A DNA stretch of 6,056 nucleotides, taken from Lachnospiraceae bacterium (lineage in GTDB: Bacteria > Bacillota > Clostridia > Lachnospirales > Lachnospiraceae). Shown piece after piece: positions 1 through 5,999 of this stretch (its first letter is position 1; every line of letters begins with the position of its first letter). Made by a program: the position numbers and the translations under genes. The notes under the pieces were generated by a model. It was not told the DNA's origin. It worked only from the letters and a program-made list of their open reading frames with translations, and made no database searches. The stretch covers positions 1-6,056 of the forward strand of contig CAAEAB010000040.1 in assembly GCA_900753685.1 (NCBI GenBank), written 5' to 3'.

Positions 1-743
1 TAGCCGTTACGATTGGCGATAGCCCAAACCATGGTCAGAGTACCTTTTTTGTGTTCGCCGAAGTATCTCATACCGAGAATACATGCACAGTTAGTTTCGG
101 TATTAAAATAGCATAAGGTCTTTTTCGCCGGATCACTCAGGCAGCTTAAATCAACGCCTGGACGGTCGGAACCGTTCCACTGTGGGTCGGAGAAAATGTA
201 GATATCTGCTTCTTTGCCATCACCGACGGGTTTGGAGTTTTTGTACATTTTCACATATTCATCAGACATATACTGGAAGTTCAGCATCCATGAATAGAGA
301 ATATTTTCTTCACCTTCCGGGATAAGCAAATGGCATTTAACCATAAATTCTGGGTCAAGGCCGGCGTAAACCTCTGCATGATACATGGTTTTCCAGCGGG
401 ATTCATAAACCGCGTCCATGGCGACTTTATCTAATTCTTCGCAGTTTACACCCGGTTCTCCGGCGATGCGGCGGGCAACGGCATAACGTCCGGTAATAGC
501 GCCGTCGTTGAAGAGCAGAACTTTGGCGTCTTTTTCAAGACCAAATTCTTCACCCCGGTATACAGGCATATCCGTAACGATTGTACCCGGAGAATTTTTT
601 GCCAGATCATAGGCTTCCTTCAGAGTATTTACTTTAACAACATTATTTCCATAGAAAGCGGCTTCAATGATGGAACGAGTTTTGGAAAAGCCGGTCTTTC
701 CTGCGCCGATTTCGCTAATATTGTAATAAGCTTTTGTTGACAT
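1..743 (-). CDS. pckA: Phosphoenolpyruvate carboxykinase (ATP)-like protein, N-terminal part (cut by window edge)
   Basis: PEP carboxykinase interconverts oxaloacetate + ATP and PEP + CO2 + ADP in the cytoplasm; in fermenting anaerobes it often runs toward oxaloacetate. Reading leftward from ATG 743 gives 247 open residues (begins MSTKAYYNIS) before the window ends. By eye it matches ATP-type PEPCK: ITGR at 83-86 fits the substrate-binding arginine loop (E. coli R65), AGLDP at 127-131 fits the GANPD segment, DPQW at 186-189 fits NPQW, and MRYFGEHKKG at 225-234 fits TWYGGEMKKG, keeping the tyrosine (Y227) and lysine pair (K232, K233). The R-to-Y distance is 141 residues, against 142 in E. coli as I recall it. 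Unlike E. coli, TGR is followed by YAVARR rather than SPKDK, so this is a divergent subfamily. The P-loop, metal-binding aspartate and adenine-binding region would lie off the left edge and cannot be checked. An in-frame ATG at 749 is only 2 nt from the Shine-Dalgarno, so 743 (8 nt) is preferred. Confidence 0.8.
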   Translation of the reverse strand, partial: MSTKAYYNISEIGAGKTGFSKTRSIIEAAFYGNNVVKVNTLKEAYDLAKNSPGTIVTDMPVYRGEEFGLEKDAKVLLFNDGAITGRYAVARRIAGEPGVNCEELDKVAMDAVYESRWKTMYHAEVYAGLDPEFMVKCHLLIPEGEENILYSWMLNFQYMSDEYVKMYKNSKPVGDGKEADIYIFSDPQWNGSDRPGVDLSCLSDPAKKTLCYFNTETNCACILGMRYFGEHKKGTLTMVWAIANRNG

Positions 744-751
744 GGGCATAG

Positions 752-759
752 CCTCCTTT
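752..759 (-). promoter_or_regulatory. Ribosome binding site of the PEPCK-like gene (decides the start)
   Basis: AAAGGAGG on the minus strand, 8 nt before ATG 743. A second in-frame ATG at 749 (ATGCCCATG) is only 2 nt from the site, too close for efficient initiation, so the downstream ATG is taken as the start. Confidence 0.85.
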
Positions 760-788
760 AATAGTTTGATTTATTGAAGTTAAGTACA

Positions 789-817
789 ACTATAAACAAC
801 AATTGGACGAATGTCAA
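789..817 (-). promoter_or_regulatory. Sigma-A-type promoter of the PEPCK-like gene
   Basis: Minus strand: -35 TTGACA (817-812, perfect consensus), 17-nt spacer, -10 TATAGT (794-789). The predicted transcript start near 782 gives a leader of about 40 nt with no obvious riboswitch or hairpin. The promoter begins 15 nt after the stop codon of the upstream lipoprotein gene. I see no terminator between them, so some read-through from the lipoprotein gene is possible. Confidence 0.85.
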
Positions 818-831
818 GAACGGGGCCTTTT

Positions 832-2649
832 TTAAGCCGCTTCGTCCACTGTTTCGCCGATGGAATCAATGGCGTCATCGGCATCCGGCATATACTTTTT
901 AAGAATCGAAAACGGCGCCGGACCCAGGTCAAGGAGCTGCTTATGGAAATCCTTAATATCAAAAGCATCATCCAGATGCTCCTCCATGGTTTCACGCATT
1001 TGGGTGATTTCGTCCATACCGATACCGTAGATCATGTAGTTTGTCGGATTATAGAGAACGGCCTCATAAAGCTCCTGAATAGTGCTGTCGTCAAAATCCA
1101 GATACTGGCGGATAAATTCTCCAGTCTGCGTCAAATCCCAGCCTTCGTAGTGAATGCCTAAATCCACCCGGCAGTAAAGATTGAGGGACATGTCTGCGTT
1201 AAATATGCGGTAAAAATTGGCAACGTCATCTGTAAATCCGCAGTAATCATAGGAAAGAGATTCCACATAGGAAGCCCAGCCCTCTACATAGCCGGAGCAC
1301 TCATAAACTGTCCGGATCGGGTCTGGGTTTGTATTGTAATAATAAGTGATCTGGTACATATGGCCCGGATAGCCTTCGTGGGCCATGGTCGGCATTAGTT
1401 CGTTTCCTGTATTGTCAGTGAGGTTTAAATAAATCTGGTTGTTTGCAATGTCGTCAATCCGCGGGATAAAATACATAGCCGGGCTTAACCGCTCAGACAG
1501 AGAGGTATGGACATTTTTCAGAGTATAGCTGGCCTTGGGTGCCTCCGGCATCTGTTCGGAGGTAAAGGTGGCTTTAAAATGTTCAATGATTTCTTCCGGG
1601 TCAGACAATGAATATTGGGCGTTTTCAACGTCATCAAAAATGTCCGGGTTGGAATTCATTATGAAGGCAAGGGAAAAAATCGCTGTATTCAGGTTGCTTT
1701 CTGTCAGCTCGATAAGTTCTTCCGGCGTTTTGTCCGTTCCCACAGAGGTCCTGAGCAGATATTTATAATATGCCTGTCCTTTTTCATAAGAAGCGATACT
1801 TCCATTTTCCGGCGCTGCGTCAAGCTGAGATGACAGACCGTCGATAATGGCTTGGTAAGCCGGGATGACGGAATTTAATACGGCATCCTGATTTTTTTCG
1901 ATGTAGCCGTTTTTTTCTTCTTCCGTCAGATTTAGCCCCTCAAGCTTTTCCGGGAAGACCTCGATGAGCAGATTTGTTTCCGGGGAAGCGATAAAGGACT
2001 GGCAGTCCTCGATGGAAGCTTCCAGTGCGGATTTGCACATGCCATATCCGGCATCGGCCTTTTGCGCTTCGAAGGTCAGGAGTGAATCGATATATGCGCC
2101 CAGGGAGTTCAAGAGAGCCAGATAGTCTTCCACATCCTTGGTGTCGTCAAAATGGTATTCGGCCATGGTTGTCGGAAGCTGACTCTGGAAACCGAGCATC
2201 GGCGCAAAATTTGTTGTCTGGTAAATGTAATCATAAGATTCTAAATCCGCCTCAAGATAATATTTAACGACGTCGTAGGTTACGGCTCTGTCGCCGGTCA
2301 GACCGGAAATTGTGTTCAACCGGTCAAGCCAGGCCTGAGTTTGTGCCTTTTCTTCGGCGAATGCCTCTTCGGTCAGGGGAACCTCTCCCCAGGTCGCTTC
2401 TTCCAGGTTGATGCCATAGGCCGACGGATCCTTTAATGTGTAATTTAATGTCAAAGAATCGCTGCTAGCATAATCTATGAATATTTCCCGGGTCAGCTCA
2501 TCAAAAGCTTCTTCGGCGGATGGCCCCTGGTTCGTTGTTTGCTGCGTGGTATTCGCTGTGGTATTTGTTGACGAACCGCAGCCTGTGAGCAGCAACGCTG
2601 CCGAACATGCGGAAATAAGTATTGTTTTGAATGTTTTGCTCAATTTCAT
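832..2649 (-). CDS. DUF885 family lipoprotein, predicted zinc metallopeptidase
   Basis: 605 residues. A charged N-terminus and hydrophobic stretch end in a lipobox (LTGC, Cys24), so it is a predicted lipoprotein on the outer face of the membrane. A Thr/Asn/Gln-rich linker follows (about 25-43), then a DUF885 domain (PF05960, COG4805) to the C-terminus. Family hallmarks seen: HEGYPGH at 424-430 (H424, E425, H430), YVEGWASYVE at 454-463 (E456, likely third metal ligand), VDLGIHYEGW at 495-504 (H500), YGIG near 541-544, and the C-terminal FHKQLLDLG segment. The HE-x4-H spacing differs from classical HExxH peptidases but is normal for DUF885. Peptidase activity is a family-level prediction; substrate unknown. 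ATG 2649 is preferred over TTG 2658, which lies only 2 nt from the Shine-Dalgarno and would add three residues. It is divergent from metG and upstream of the PEPCK-like gene, with no evident functional link to either. It looks intact. Confidence 0.9.
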   Translation of the reverse strand: MKLSKTFKTILISACSAALLLTGCGSSTNTTANTTQQTTNQGPSAEEAFDELTREIFIDYASSDSLTLNYTLKDPSAYGINLEEATWGEVPLTEEAFAEEKAQTQAWLDRLNTISGLTGDRAVTYDVVKYYLEADLESYDYIYQTTNFAPMLGFQSQLPTTMAEYHFDDTKDVEDYLALLNSLGAYIDSLLTFEAQKADAGYGMCKSALEASIEDCQSFIASPETNLLIEVFPEKLEGLNLTEEEKNGYIEKNQDAVLNSVIPAYQAIIDGLSSQLDAAPENGSIASYEKGQAYYKYLLRTSVGTDKTPEELIELTESNLNTAIFSLAFIMNSNPDIFDDVENAQYSLSDPEEIIEHFKATFTSEQMPEAPKASYTLKNVHTSLSERLSPAMYFIPRIDDIANNQIYLNLTDNTGNELMPTMAHEGYPGHMYQITYYYNTNPDPIRTVYECSGYVEGWASYVESLSYDYCGFTDDVANFYRIFNADMSLNLYCRVDLGIHYEGWDLTQTGEFIRQYLDFDDSTIQELYEAVLYNPTNYMIYGIGMDEITQMRETMEEHLDDAFDIKDFHKQLLDLGPAPFSILKKYMPDADDAIDSIGETVDEAA

Positions 2650-2660
2650 ATTTTTCAAGT

Positions 2661-2668
2661 CCCCCTTT
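2661..2668 (-). promoter_or_regulatory. Ribosome binding site of the DUF885 lipoprotein gene (decides the start)
   Basis: AAAGGGGG on the minus strand. It lies 11 nt before ATG 2649 and 2 nt before TTG 2658. The spacing, and ATG over TTG, favour 2649, although 11 nt is slightly long. Confidence 0.7.
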
Positions 2669-2682
2669 ATATTGATGCTTTT

Positions 2683-2691
2683 AGTATAACA
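2683..2691 (-). promoter_or_regulatory. Extended -10 promoter of the DUF885 lipoprotein gene
   Basis: Minus strand TGT-TATACT: a TATACT -10 element (2688-2683) with the TG dinucleotide (2691-2690) of an extended -10. At 17 nt upstream the -35 is only TACATA, so the TG extension probably compensates. Predicted leader about 27 nt. Confidence 0.7.
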
Positions 2692-2733
2692 GAAAAAGTC
2701 TGGGATATGTAGGCAATTTTCGTCTAAATTTCC

Positions 2734-2762
2734 TTGTGTTTAAATCGGGTATATATTATAAT
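2734..2762 (+). promoter_or_regulatory. Promoter of metG
   Basis: Plus strand: -35 TTGTGT (2734-2739), 17-nt spacer, perfect -10 TATAAT (2757-2762). Predicted start near 2769, giving a leader of about 40 nt. That is too short for a T-box, and no T-box motif or terminator hairpin is visible. It is divergent from the lipoprotein promoter, with -10 elements about 70 bp apart. Confidence 0.75.
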
Positions 2763-2797
2763 AAGAAATTAGCTTATGATGAATATATGATTCTGAT

Positions 2798-2803
2798 GGG
2801 AGG
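2798..2803 (+). promoter_or_regulatory. Ribosome binding site of metG (decides the start)
   Basis: GGGAGG, 7 nt before ATG 2811. An in-frame ATG at 2796 overlaps the Shine-Dalgarno and a TTG at 2736 lies inside the -35 element. Neither can be the normal start, so translation begins at MAKKPYY. Confidence 0.9.
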
Positions 2804-2810
2804 AAGGAAT

Positions 2811-4772
2811 ATGGCAAAGAAACCTTATTATATAACAACAGCGATTGCCTATACGTCGGGAAAGCCTCATATCGGCAATACCTATGAAATTGTTCTTGCC
2901 GACAGTATTGCCCGGTTCAAACGGGCTCAGGGGTATGATGTCCGTTTTCAGACAGGAACAGATGAACATGGTCAGAAGGTGGAGATCAAGGCGGCGGAAG
3001 CCGGCGTTACACCGAAGGCGTATGTGGATGGCGTGGCCGGAGAGATTAAACGGATTTGGGATTTGATGGATACTTCTTATGACCGTTTTATCCGGACGAC
3101 AGATGCGGACCACGAGGCGCAGGTTCAGAAAATTTTTAAGAAGCTCTATGATCAGGGCGATATTTATAAAGGCTATTATGAAGGGAAGTATTGTACGCCG
3201 TGCGAATCCTTTTTCACAGAGAGCCAGCTGGTGGACGGTAAATGTCCGGACTGCGGCCGCGAGGTTATCGACGCGAAGGAAGAGGCTTATTTCTTTAAAA
3301 TGAGCAAATATGCGGATCGGCTGATTGAGCATATCAATACCCATCCGGAGTTTATCCAGCCGGAATCCCGTAAGAATGAGATCATGAATAATTTCCTTTT
3401 GCCGGGACTGCAGGATTTGTGCGTATCCAGAACTTCTTTCACATGGGGAATTCCGGTGACCTTTGATCCGAAGCATGTTATTTATGTGTGGATTGACGCC
3501 CTCAGTAACTATATTACTGGTCTTGGTTTTGATTTGGACGGCGCCAGCGACCCGATGGTGGAAAAATACTGGCCGGCGGATCTTCATTTGATTGGAAAGG
3601 ATATTATCCGTTTCCATACGATTTATTGGCCGATTATGCTGATGGCTCTGGATATTCCGTTGCCGAAGCAGGTGTTTGGACATCCGTGGCTTCTTGTCGG
3701 TGAAGGAAAAATGAGTAAATCCAAAGGCAATGTAATTTATGCTGATGATCTGGTTGACTATTTCGGTGTGGATGCGGTGCGTTATTTCGTTCTTCACGAG
3801 ATGCCATTTGACAATGACGGTTCCATCACATGGGAGCTGATGATTGAGCGTATGAATTCGGATTTGGCGAATATTCTTGGAAATCTGGTGAATCGTACCA
3901 TCTCCATGACAAATAAATATTTTGGCGGCGTGGTAACCAATCCGGGCGTCAATGAACCTGTAGATGAGGATTTGAAACGGGTTGCGCTGGAGACGCCGGT
4001 GAAGGCTGCGGAGAAGATGGATAAGCTGCGTGTGGCTGATGCGATCACAGAAATTTTTGCACTTTTCCGTCGCTGTAATAAATATATCGACGAGACAGAA
4101 CCGTGGAATCTGGCAAAGGATGAAGCAAAGAAAGACCGTCTGGCCACAGTACTTTATAATCTTTTTGAAGGTATCCGTATCGGCGCGGTCTGCCTGGAAG
4201 CCTTTCTTCCAACCACATCCAAAAAGATTCTCGACCAGATCGGCACACAGGAAAGAGACTTCCTTGCGCTGGATACCTTTGGACGGATGGAGCAGGGAAC
4301 GAAGGTTATTGAGAAACCGGAGATTCTCTTTGCGCGTATTGATATGAAAGAATTCATGGCTAAACTGGAAGCAGATAAGGCTGCAAAAGAAGCCGAAGAA
4401 GCCAAAGCCGCCGCGTTGGAGGCCGGTATTGACATTGAAGCCAAACCGGAAATCACCTATGATGATTTCGCTAAGCTTCAGTTCCAGGTGGGCGAGATTA
4501 TTGCCTGTGAAGCGGTGAAGAAGTCCAAAAAGCTGCTTTGCTCCCAGGTGAAAATCGGCAGTCAGGTGCGCCAGATTGTGTCTGGCATTAAAGCCCATTA
4601 CACGCCGGAGGAGATGGTCGGCAAAAGGGTTATGGTAGTCACTAACCTGAAACCGGCGAAGCTGGCGGGTATTATGTCTGAGGGGATGCTGCTCTGTGCG
4701 GAGGATGCGGATGGAAATTTGTCGCTGATGATTCCTGAAAAGGAAATGCCATCAGGCGCTGAAATTTGTTGA
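2811..4772 (+). CDS. metG: Methionine--tRNA ligase with C-terminal tRNA-binding domain
   Basis: Cytoplasmic class I aminoacyl-tRNA synthetase that charges tRNA-Met and initiator tRNA with methionine using ATP. 653 residues, usual for the dimeric Firmicute form. Domains in order: Rossmann catalytic domain with the HIGH-type motif PHIGN (19-23); connective-peptide zinc knuckle CTPC...CPDC (Cys128, 131, 145, 148); WIDALSNY (227-234); the KMSKS loop (300-304), which stabilises the adenylate transition state; an anticodon-binding helical bundle (about 340-490, with ETEPWNLAK at 428-436); an Ala/Glu/Lys-rich helical linker (about 512-545); and an EMAP-II/Trbp111-like OB-fold domain (about 549-653) that binds tRNA and dimerises. 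All catalytic motifs are present, with no frameshift. It is transcribed alone from its own promoter and ends at a bidirectional terminator. The absence of a T-box suggests housekeeping expression rather than methionine-tRNA-responsive control. Confidence 0.98.
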   Translation: MAKKPYYITTAIAYTSGKPHIGNTYEIVLADSIARFKRAQGYDVRFQTGTDEHGQKVEIKAAEAGVTPKAYVDGVAGEIKRIWDLMDTSYDRFIRTTDADHEAQVQKIFKKLYDQGDIYKGYYEGKYCTPCESFFTESQLVDGKCPDCGREVIDAKEEAYFFKMSKYADRLIEHINTHPEFIQPESRKNEIMNNFLLPGLQDLCVSRTSFTWGIPVTFDPKHVIYVWIDALSNYITGLGFDLDGASDPMVEKYWPADLHLIGKDIIRFHTIYWPIMLMALDIPLPKQVFGHPWLLVGEGKMSKSKGNVIYADDLVDYFGVDAVRYFVLHEMPFDNDGSITWELMIERMNSDLANILGNLVNRTISMTNKYFGGVVTNPGVNEPVDEDLKRVALETPVKAAEKMDKLRVADAITEIFALFRRCNKYIDETEPWNLAKDEAKKDRLATVLYNLFEGIRIGAVCLEAFLPTTSKKILDQIGTQERDFLALDTFGRMEQGTKVIEKPEILFARIDMKEFMAKLEADKAAKEAEEAKAAALEAGIDIEAKPEITYDDFAKLQFQVGEIIACEAVKKSKKLLCSQVKIGSQVRQIVSGIKAHYTPEEMVGKRVMVVTNLKPAKLAGIMSEGMLLCAEDADGNLSLMIPEKEMPSGAEIC

Positions 4773-4780
4773 GATTAAGA

Positions 4781-4831
4781 TAAAAAAGTTTCCGGCAAAA
4801 CGATGGATTTGTTTTGCCGGAAACTTTTTTA
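4781..4831. terminator. Bidirectional intrinsic terminator between metG and the CHR operon
   Basis: A perfect inverted repeat of 21 bp (4781-4801 with 4811-4831) around a 9-nt loop. The core GTTTCCGGCAAAAC is flanked by A6 on the left and T6 on the right, so transcripts from either side form a stable stem followed by a U tract. It starts 8 nt after the metG stop and 2 nt after the stop of the converging CHR gene, and fills almost all of the 61-bp gap. Confidence 0.95.
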
Positions 4832-4833
4832 AT

Positions 4834-5400
4834 TTAGAACTTAAAGATGATTCCGATGACTGCGGAGGCAATGACCATGAGAATCGGATGAAAATCCTTC
4901 TTGCGAAGAATAAGGTAAATGACAACTGCCAGGATAATGGCCTTATAATTCAAAAGGTCGGCGATGTTTTTGGTAATTTCATATTGGTCCAGATGGAGCA
5001 GGGCAATTTTAGCCACACCAAGGCCGGCCGCAATAATCAATCCGGTGGATGCGGGACGTAATCCGTAGAAAACCTCCTGAACAAGCTGGGATTCCTTGAA
5101 TTTATTTAATATCTTTGATATAAGAATGATAATGACAACGGAAGGAAATACAAGGGCCAGCGGGCCGATCAGTGCTCCCAGAAGTCCAAAGGAGGTAAAA
5201 CCGACATAAGTTGCCATATTCACGCCCATAGGTCCCGGCGTGGATTCGGAAATGGCGATCATATTTGCCACATCCTGAGCATTGAACCATCCGGTTGCCG
5301 TACCCATCGCATAGAGGAAAGGCAGGGTCGCCAGTCCGCCGCCGACGGCAAAAAGTCCGGTTTTAAAAAATTCAAAGGCTAAACGTAAAAGTCCTGTCAT
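4834..5400 (-). CDS. Short-chain chromate transporter family protein, second subunit gene
   Basis: 188-residue integral membrane protein of the CHR (ChrA) superfamily, PF02417. It is one half-size unit; long-chain ChrA is about 400 residues with two such halves. Seen: GLFAVGGGLATLP (15-27), matching the N-terminal family motif G-x-(T/A)-x-GGG; ESTPGPMGVNMATYVGF (52-68), matching the PGP motif; and hydrophobic stretches at about 69-98, 115-135, 152-165 and 171-187. Short CHR proteins normally occur as adjacent pairs that work together, as reported for the B. subtilis pair, exporting chromate. The start ATG overlaps the stop of the upstream partner (ATGA), which implies translational coupling and roughly equal amounts. 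The C-terminus reaches almost to the shared terminator. The real substrate in this organism is not shown by sequence; chromate is a family-level label. Confidence 0.9.
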   Translation of the reverse strand: MTGLLRLAFEFFKTGLFAVGGGLATLPFLYAMGTATGWFNAQDVANMIAISESTPGPMGVNMATYVGFTSFGLLGALIGPLALVFPSVVIIILISKILNKFKESQLVQEVFYGLRPASTGLIIAAGLGVAKIALLHLDQYEITKNIADLLNYKAIILAVVIYLILRKKDFHPILMVIASAVIGIIFKF

Positions 5401-5948
5401 TTTTTTTCACCTCCTGCAATACCTGTCCGTTTGACGAGAACTCCGGCCATGCCGGCCAGAACGACAATAAGCGCTGGAGACAATGGCGAGAATAGGGATA
5501 AAAATAAAACAACGATGCAGATGAGCAGACATATTTTATCAATAACGGATTTCTTTGCCAGCTTAGTGACCGCATTGAAAATCAATACGCAGACACAGGC
5601 GCGGATGCCGTTAAAGGCATATTTTACGATTGCCAGGTCAGCGAAATTTTGTAAAAATGCGGCGATCAGCGTGATAATAATTAAAGAGGGCGTGATAATA
5701 CTGAGAGTGGCGATGATGCCTCCGATGATGCCCCTTGTTTTATAACCGACAAAGGTGGCGGTGTTTACCGCAATGATTCCCGGCGTACATTGGCCGATGG
5801 CAAAGTAATCCATAATTTCGTCTTCTGTGGCCCAGTGGTATTTCTCAACAACTTCTTTTTGAAGCATTGGGAGCATGGCATAACCGCCGCCGAAGGTAAA
5901 GGCGCCGATTCGGAAAAAGGCCATGAAGAGATTGACGAATTCTTTCAT
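5397..5948 (-). CDS. Short-chain chromate transporter family protein, first subunit gene
   Basis: 183-residue membrane protein, first gene of the two-gene CHR operon (PF02417). Seen: GAFTFGGGYAMLP (15-27), the canonical TFGGG motif; IGQCTPGIIAVNTATFVGYK (51-70), the second family motif with PGI in place of PGP; and hydrophobic stretches at about 71-98, 112-130, 137-155 and 157-173. It resembles its neighbour along its length but is clearly diverged, as expected for the two non-identical halves of a heteromeric transporter. The start ATG 5948 has GGAGG 7 nt upstream. Its last codons (Gly-Gly-Glu-Lys-Lys) also encode the Shine-Dalgarno of the next gene. A long palindrome just upstream of the ribosome binding site suggests transcriptional or RNA-level control. 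No regulator gene is visible in the window; one could lie beyond the right edge. Confidence 0.9.
   Translation of the reverse strand: MKEFVNLFMAFFRIGAFTFGGGYAMLPMLQKEVVEKYHWATEDEIMDYFAIGQCTPGIIAVNTATFVGYKTRGIIGGIIATLSIITPSLIIITLIAAFLQNFADLAIVKYAFNGIRACVCVLIFNAVTKLAKKSVIDKICLLICIVVLFLSLFSPLSPALIVVLAGMAGVLVKRTGIAGGEKK
5408..5415 (-). promoter_or_regulatory. Ribosome binding site of the second CHR gene, inside the first CHR gene
   Basis: AGGAGGTG on the minus strand, 7 nt before ATG 5400, made by the Gly-Gly-Glu codons at the end of the upstream gene. The near-perfect match to the 16S rRNA tail, with the ATGA overlap, supports both independent initiation and coupling. Confidence 0.9.
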
Positions 5949-5953
5949 AATTT

Positions 5954-5962
5954 CTCCTCCTC
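5954..5962 (-). promoter_or_regulatory. Ribosome binding site of the first CHR gene
   Basis: GAGGAGGAG on the minus strand; its GGAGG core lies 7 nt before ATG 5948. It starts 4 nt after the end of the upstream palindrome, so a protein or RNA fold on that palindrome could affect ribosome access. Confidence 0.85.
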
Positions 5963-5966
5963 AATG

Positions 5967-5999
5967 AAATAGGTACTGTAAAGTTTTACAGTCCTATTT
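5967..5999. promoter_or_regulatory. Long palindrome in the CHR operon leader, possible operator or leader hairpin
   Basis: Plus-strand left arm AAATAGGTACTGTAAA (5967-5982), 2-nt centre GT, right arm TTTACAGTCCTATTT (5985-5999). The inner 8-bp arms (ACTGTAAA/TTTACAGT) are perfect; the outer 7-bp arms (AAATAGG/CCTATTT) are perfect after one extra T at 5974. The symmetry is typical of a dimeric repressor site, and the position just before the ribosome binding site would suit repression. As RNA it could fold into a stem of about 14 bp with a small loop. A terminator is less likely: on the minus strand no T tract follows, and although T-rich DNA follows on the plus strand no plus-strand gene ends here. 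I cannot match it to a named regulator. A weak TATAAG (6016-6011, minus) is the only -10-like sequence I see upstream, without a good -35. Confidence 0.6.

Noticed and set aside
811..1161. Plus-strand open frames over the lipoprotein gene (such as 811-1161 and 2025-2267)
   Set aside because: They are short, lack ribosome binding sites, and lie opposite a well-supported coding frame.
2650..2658. TTG start at 2658 for the lipoprotein gene
   Set aside because: Only 2 nt separate it from the Shine-Dalgarno; ATG 2649 is a better codon at acceptable spacing.
2736..2810. N-terminal extension of metG from TTG 2736 or ATG 2796
   Set aside because: The TTG lies in the -35 hexamer and the ATG 2796 overlaps the Shine-Dalgarno. 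MetRS homologues begin close to the KKPYYITTAI motif, which fits ATG 2811.
2769..4598. 609-residue open frame antisense to metG
   Set aside because: It lies wholly opposite a clear metG, its His/Arg/Ile/Phe/Asn-rich translation matches no family I know, and it is best explained as the complement of metG codon use.
5431..5972. Plus-strand open frames opposite the first CHR gene (5431-5745, 5790-5972)
   Set aside because: They are antisense to a conserved membrane protein gene, with no promoter or ribosome site and no recognisable product.
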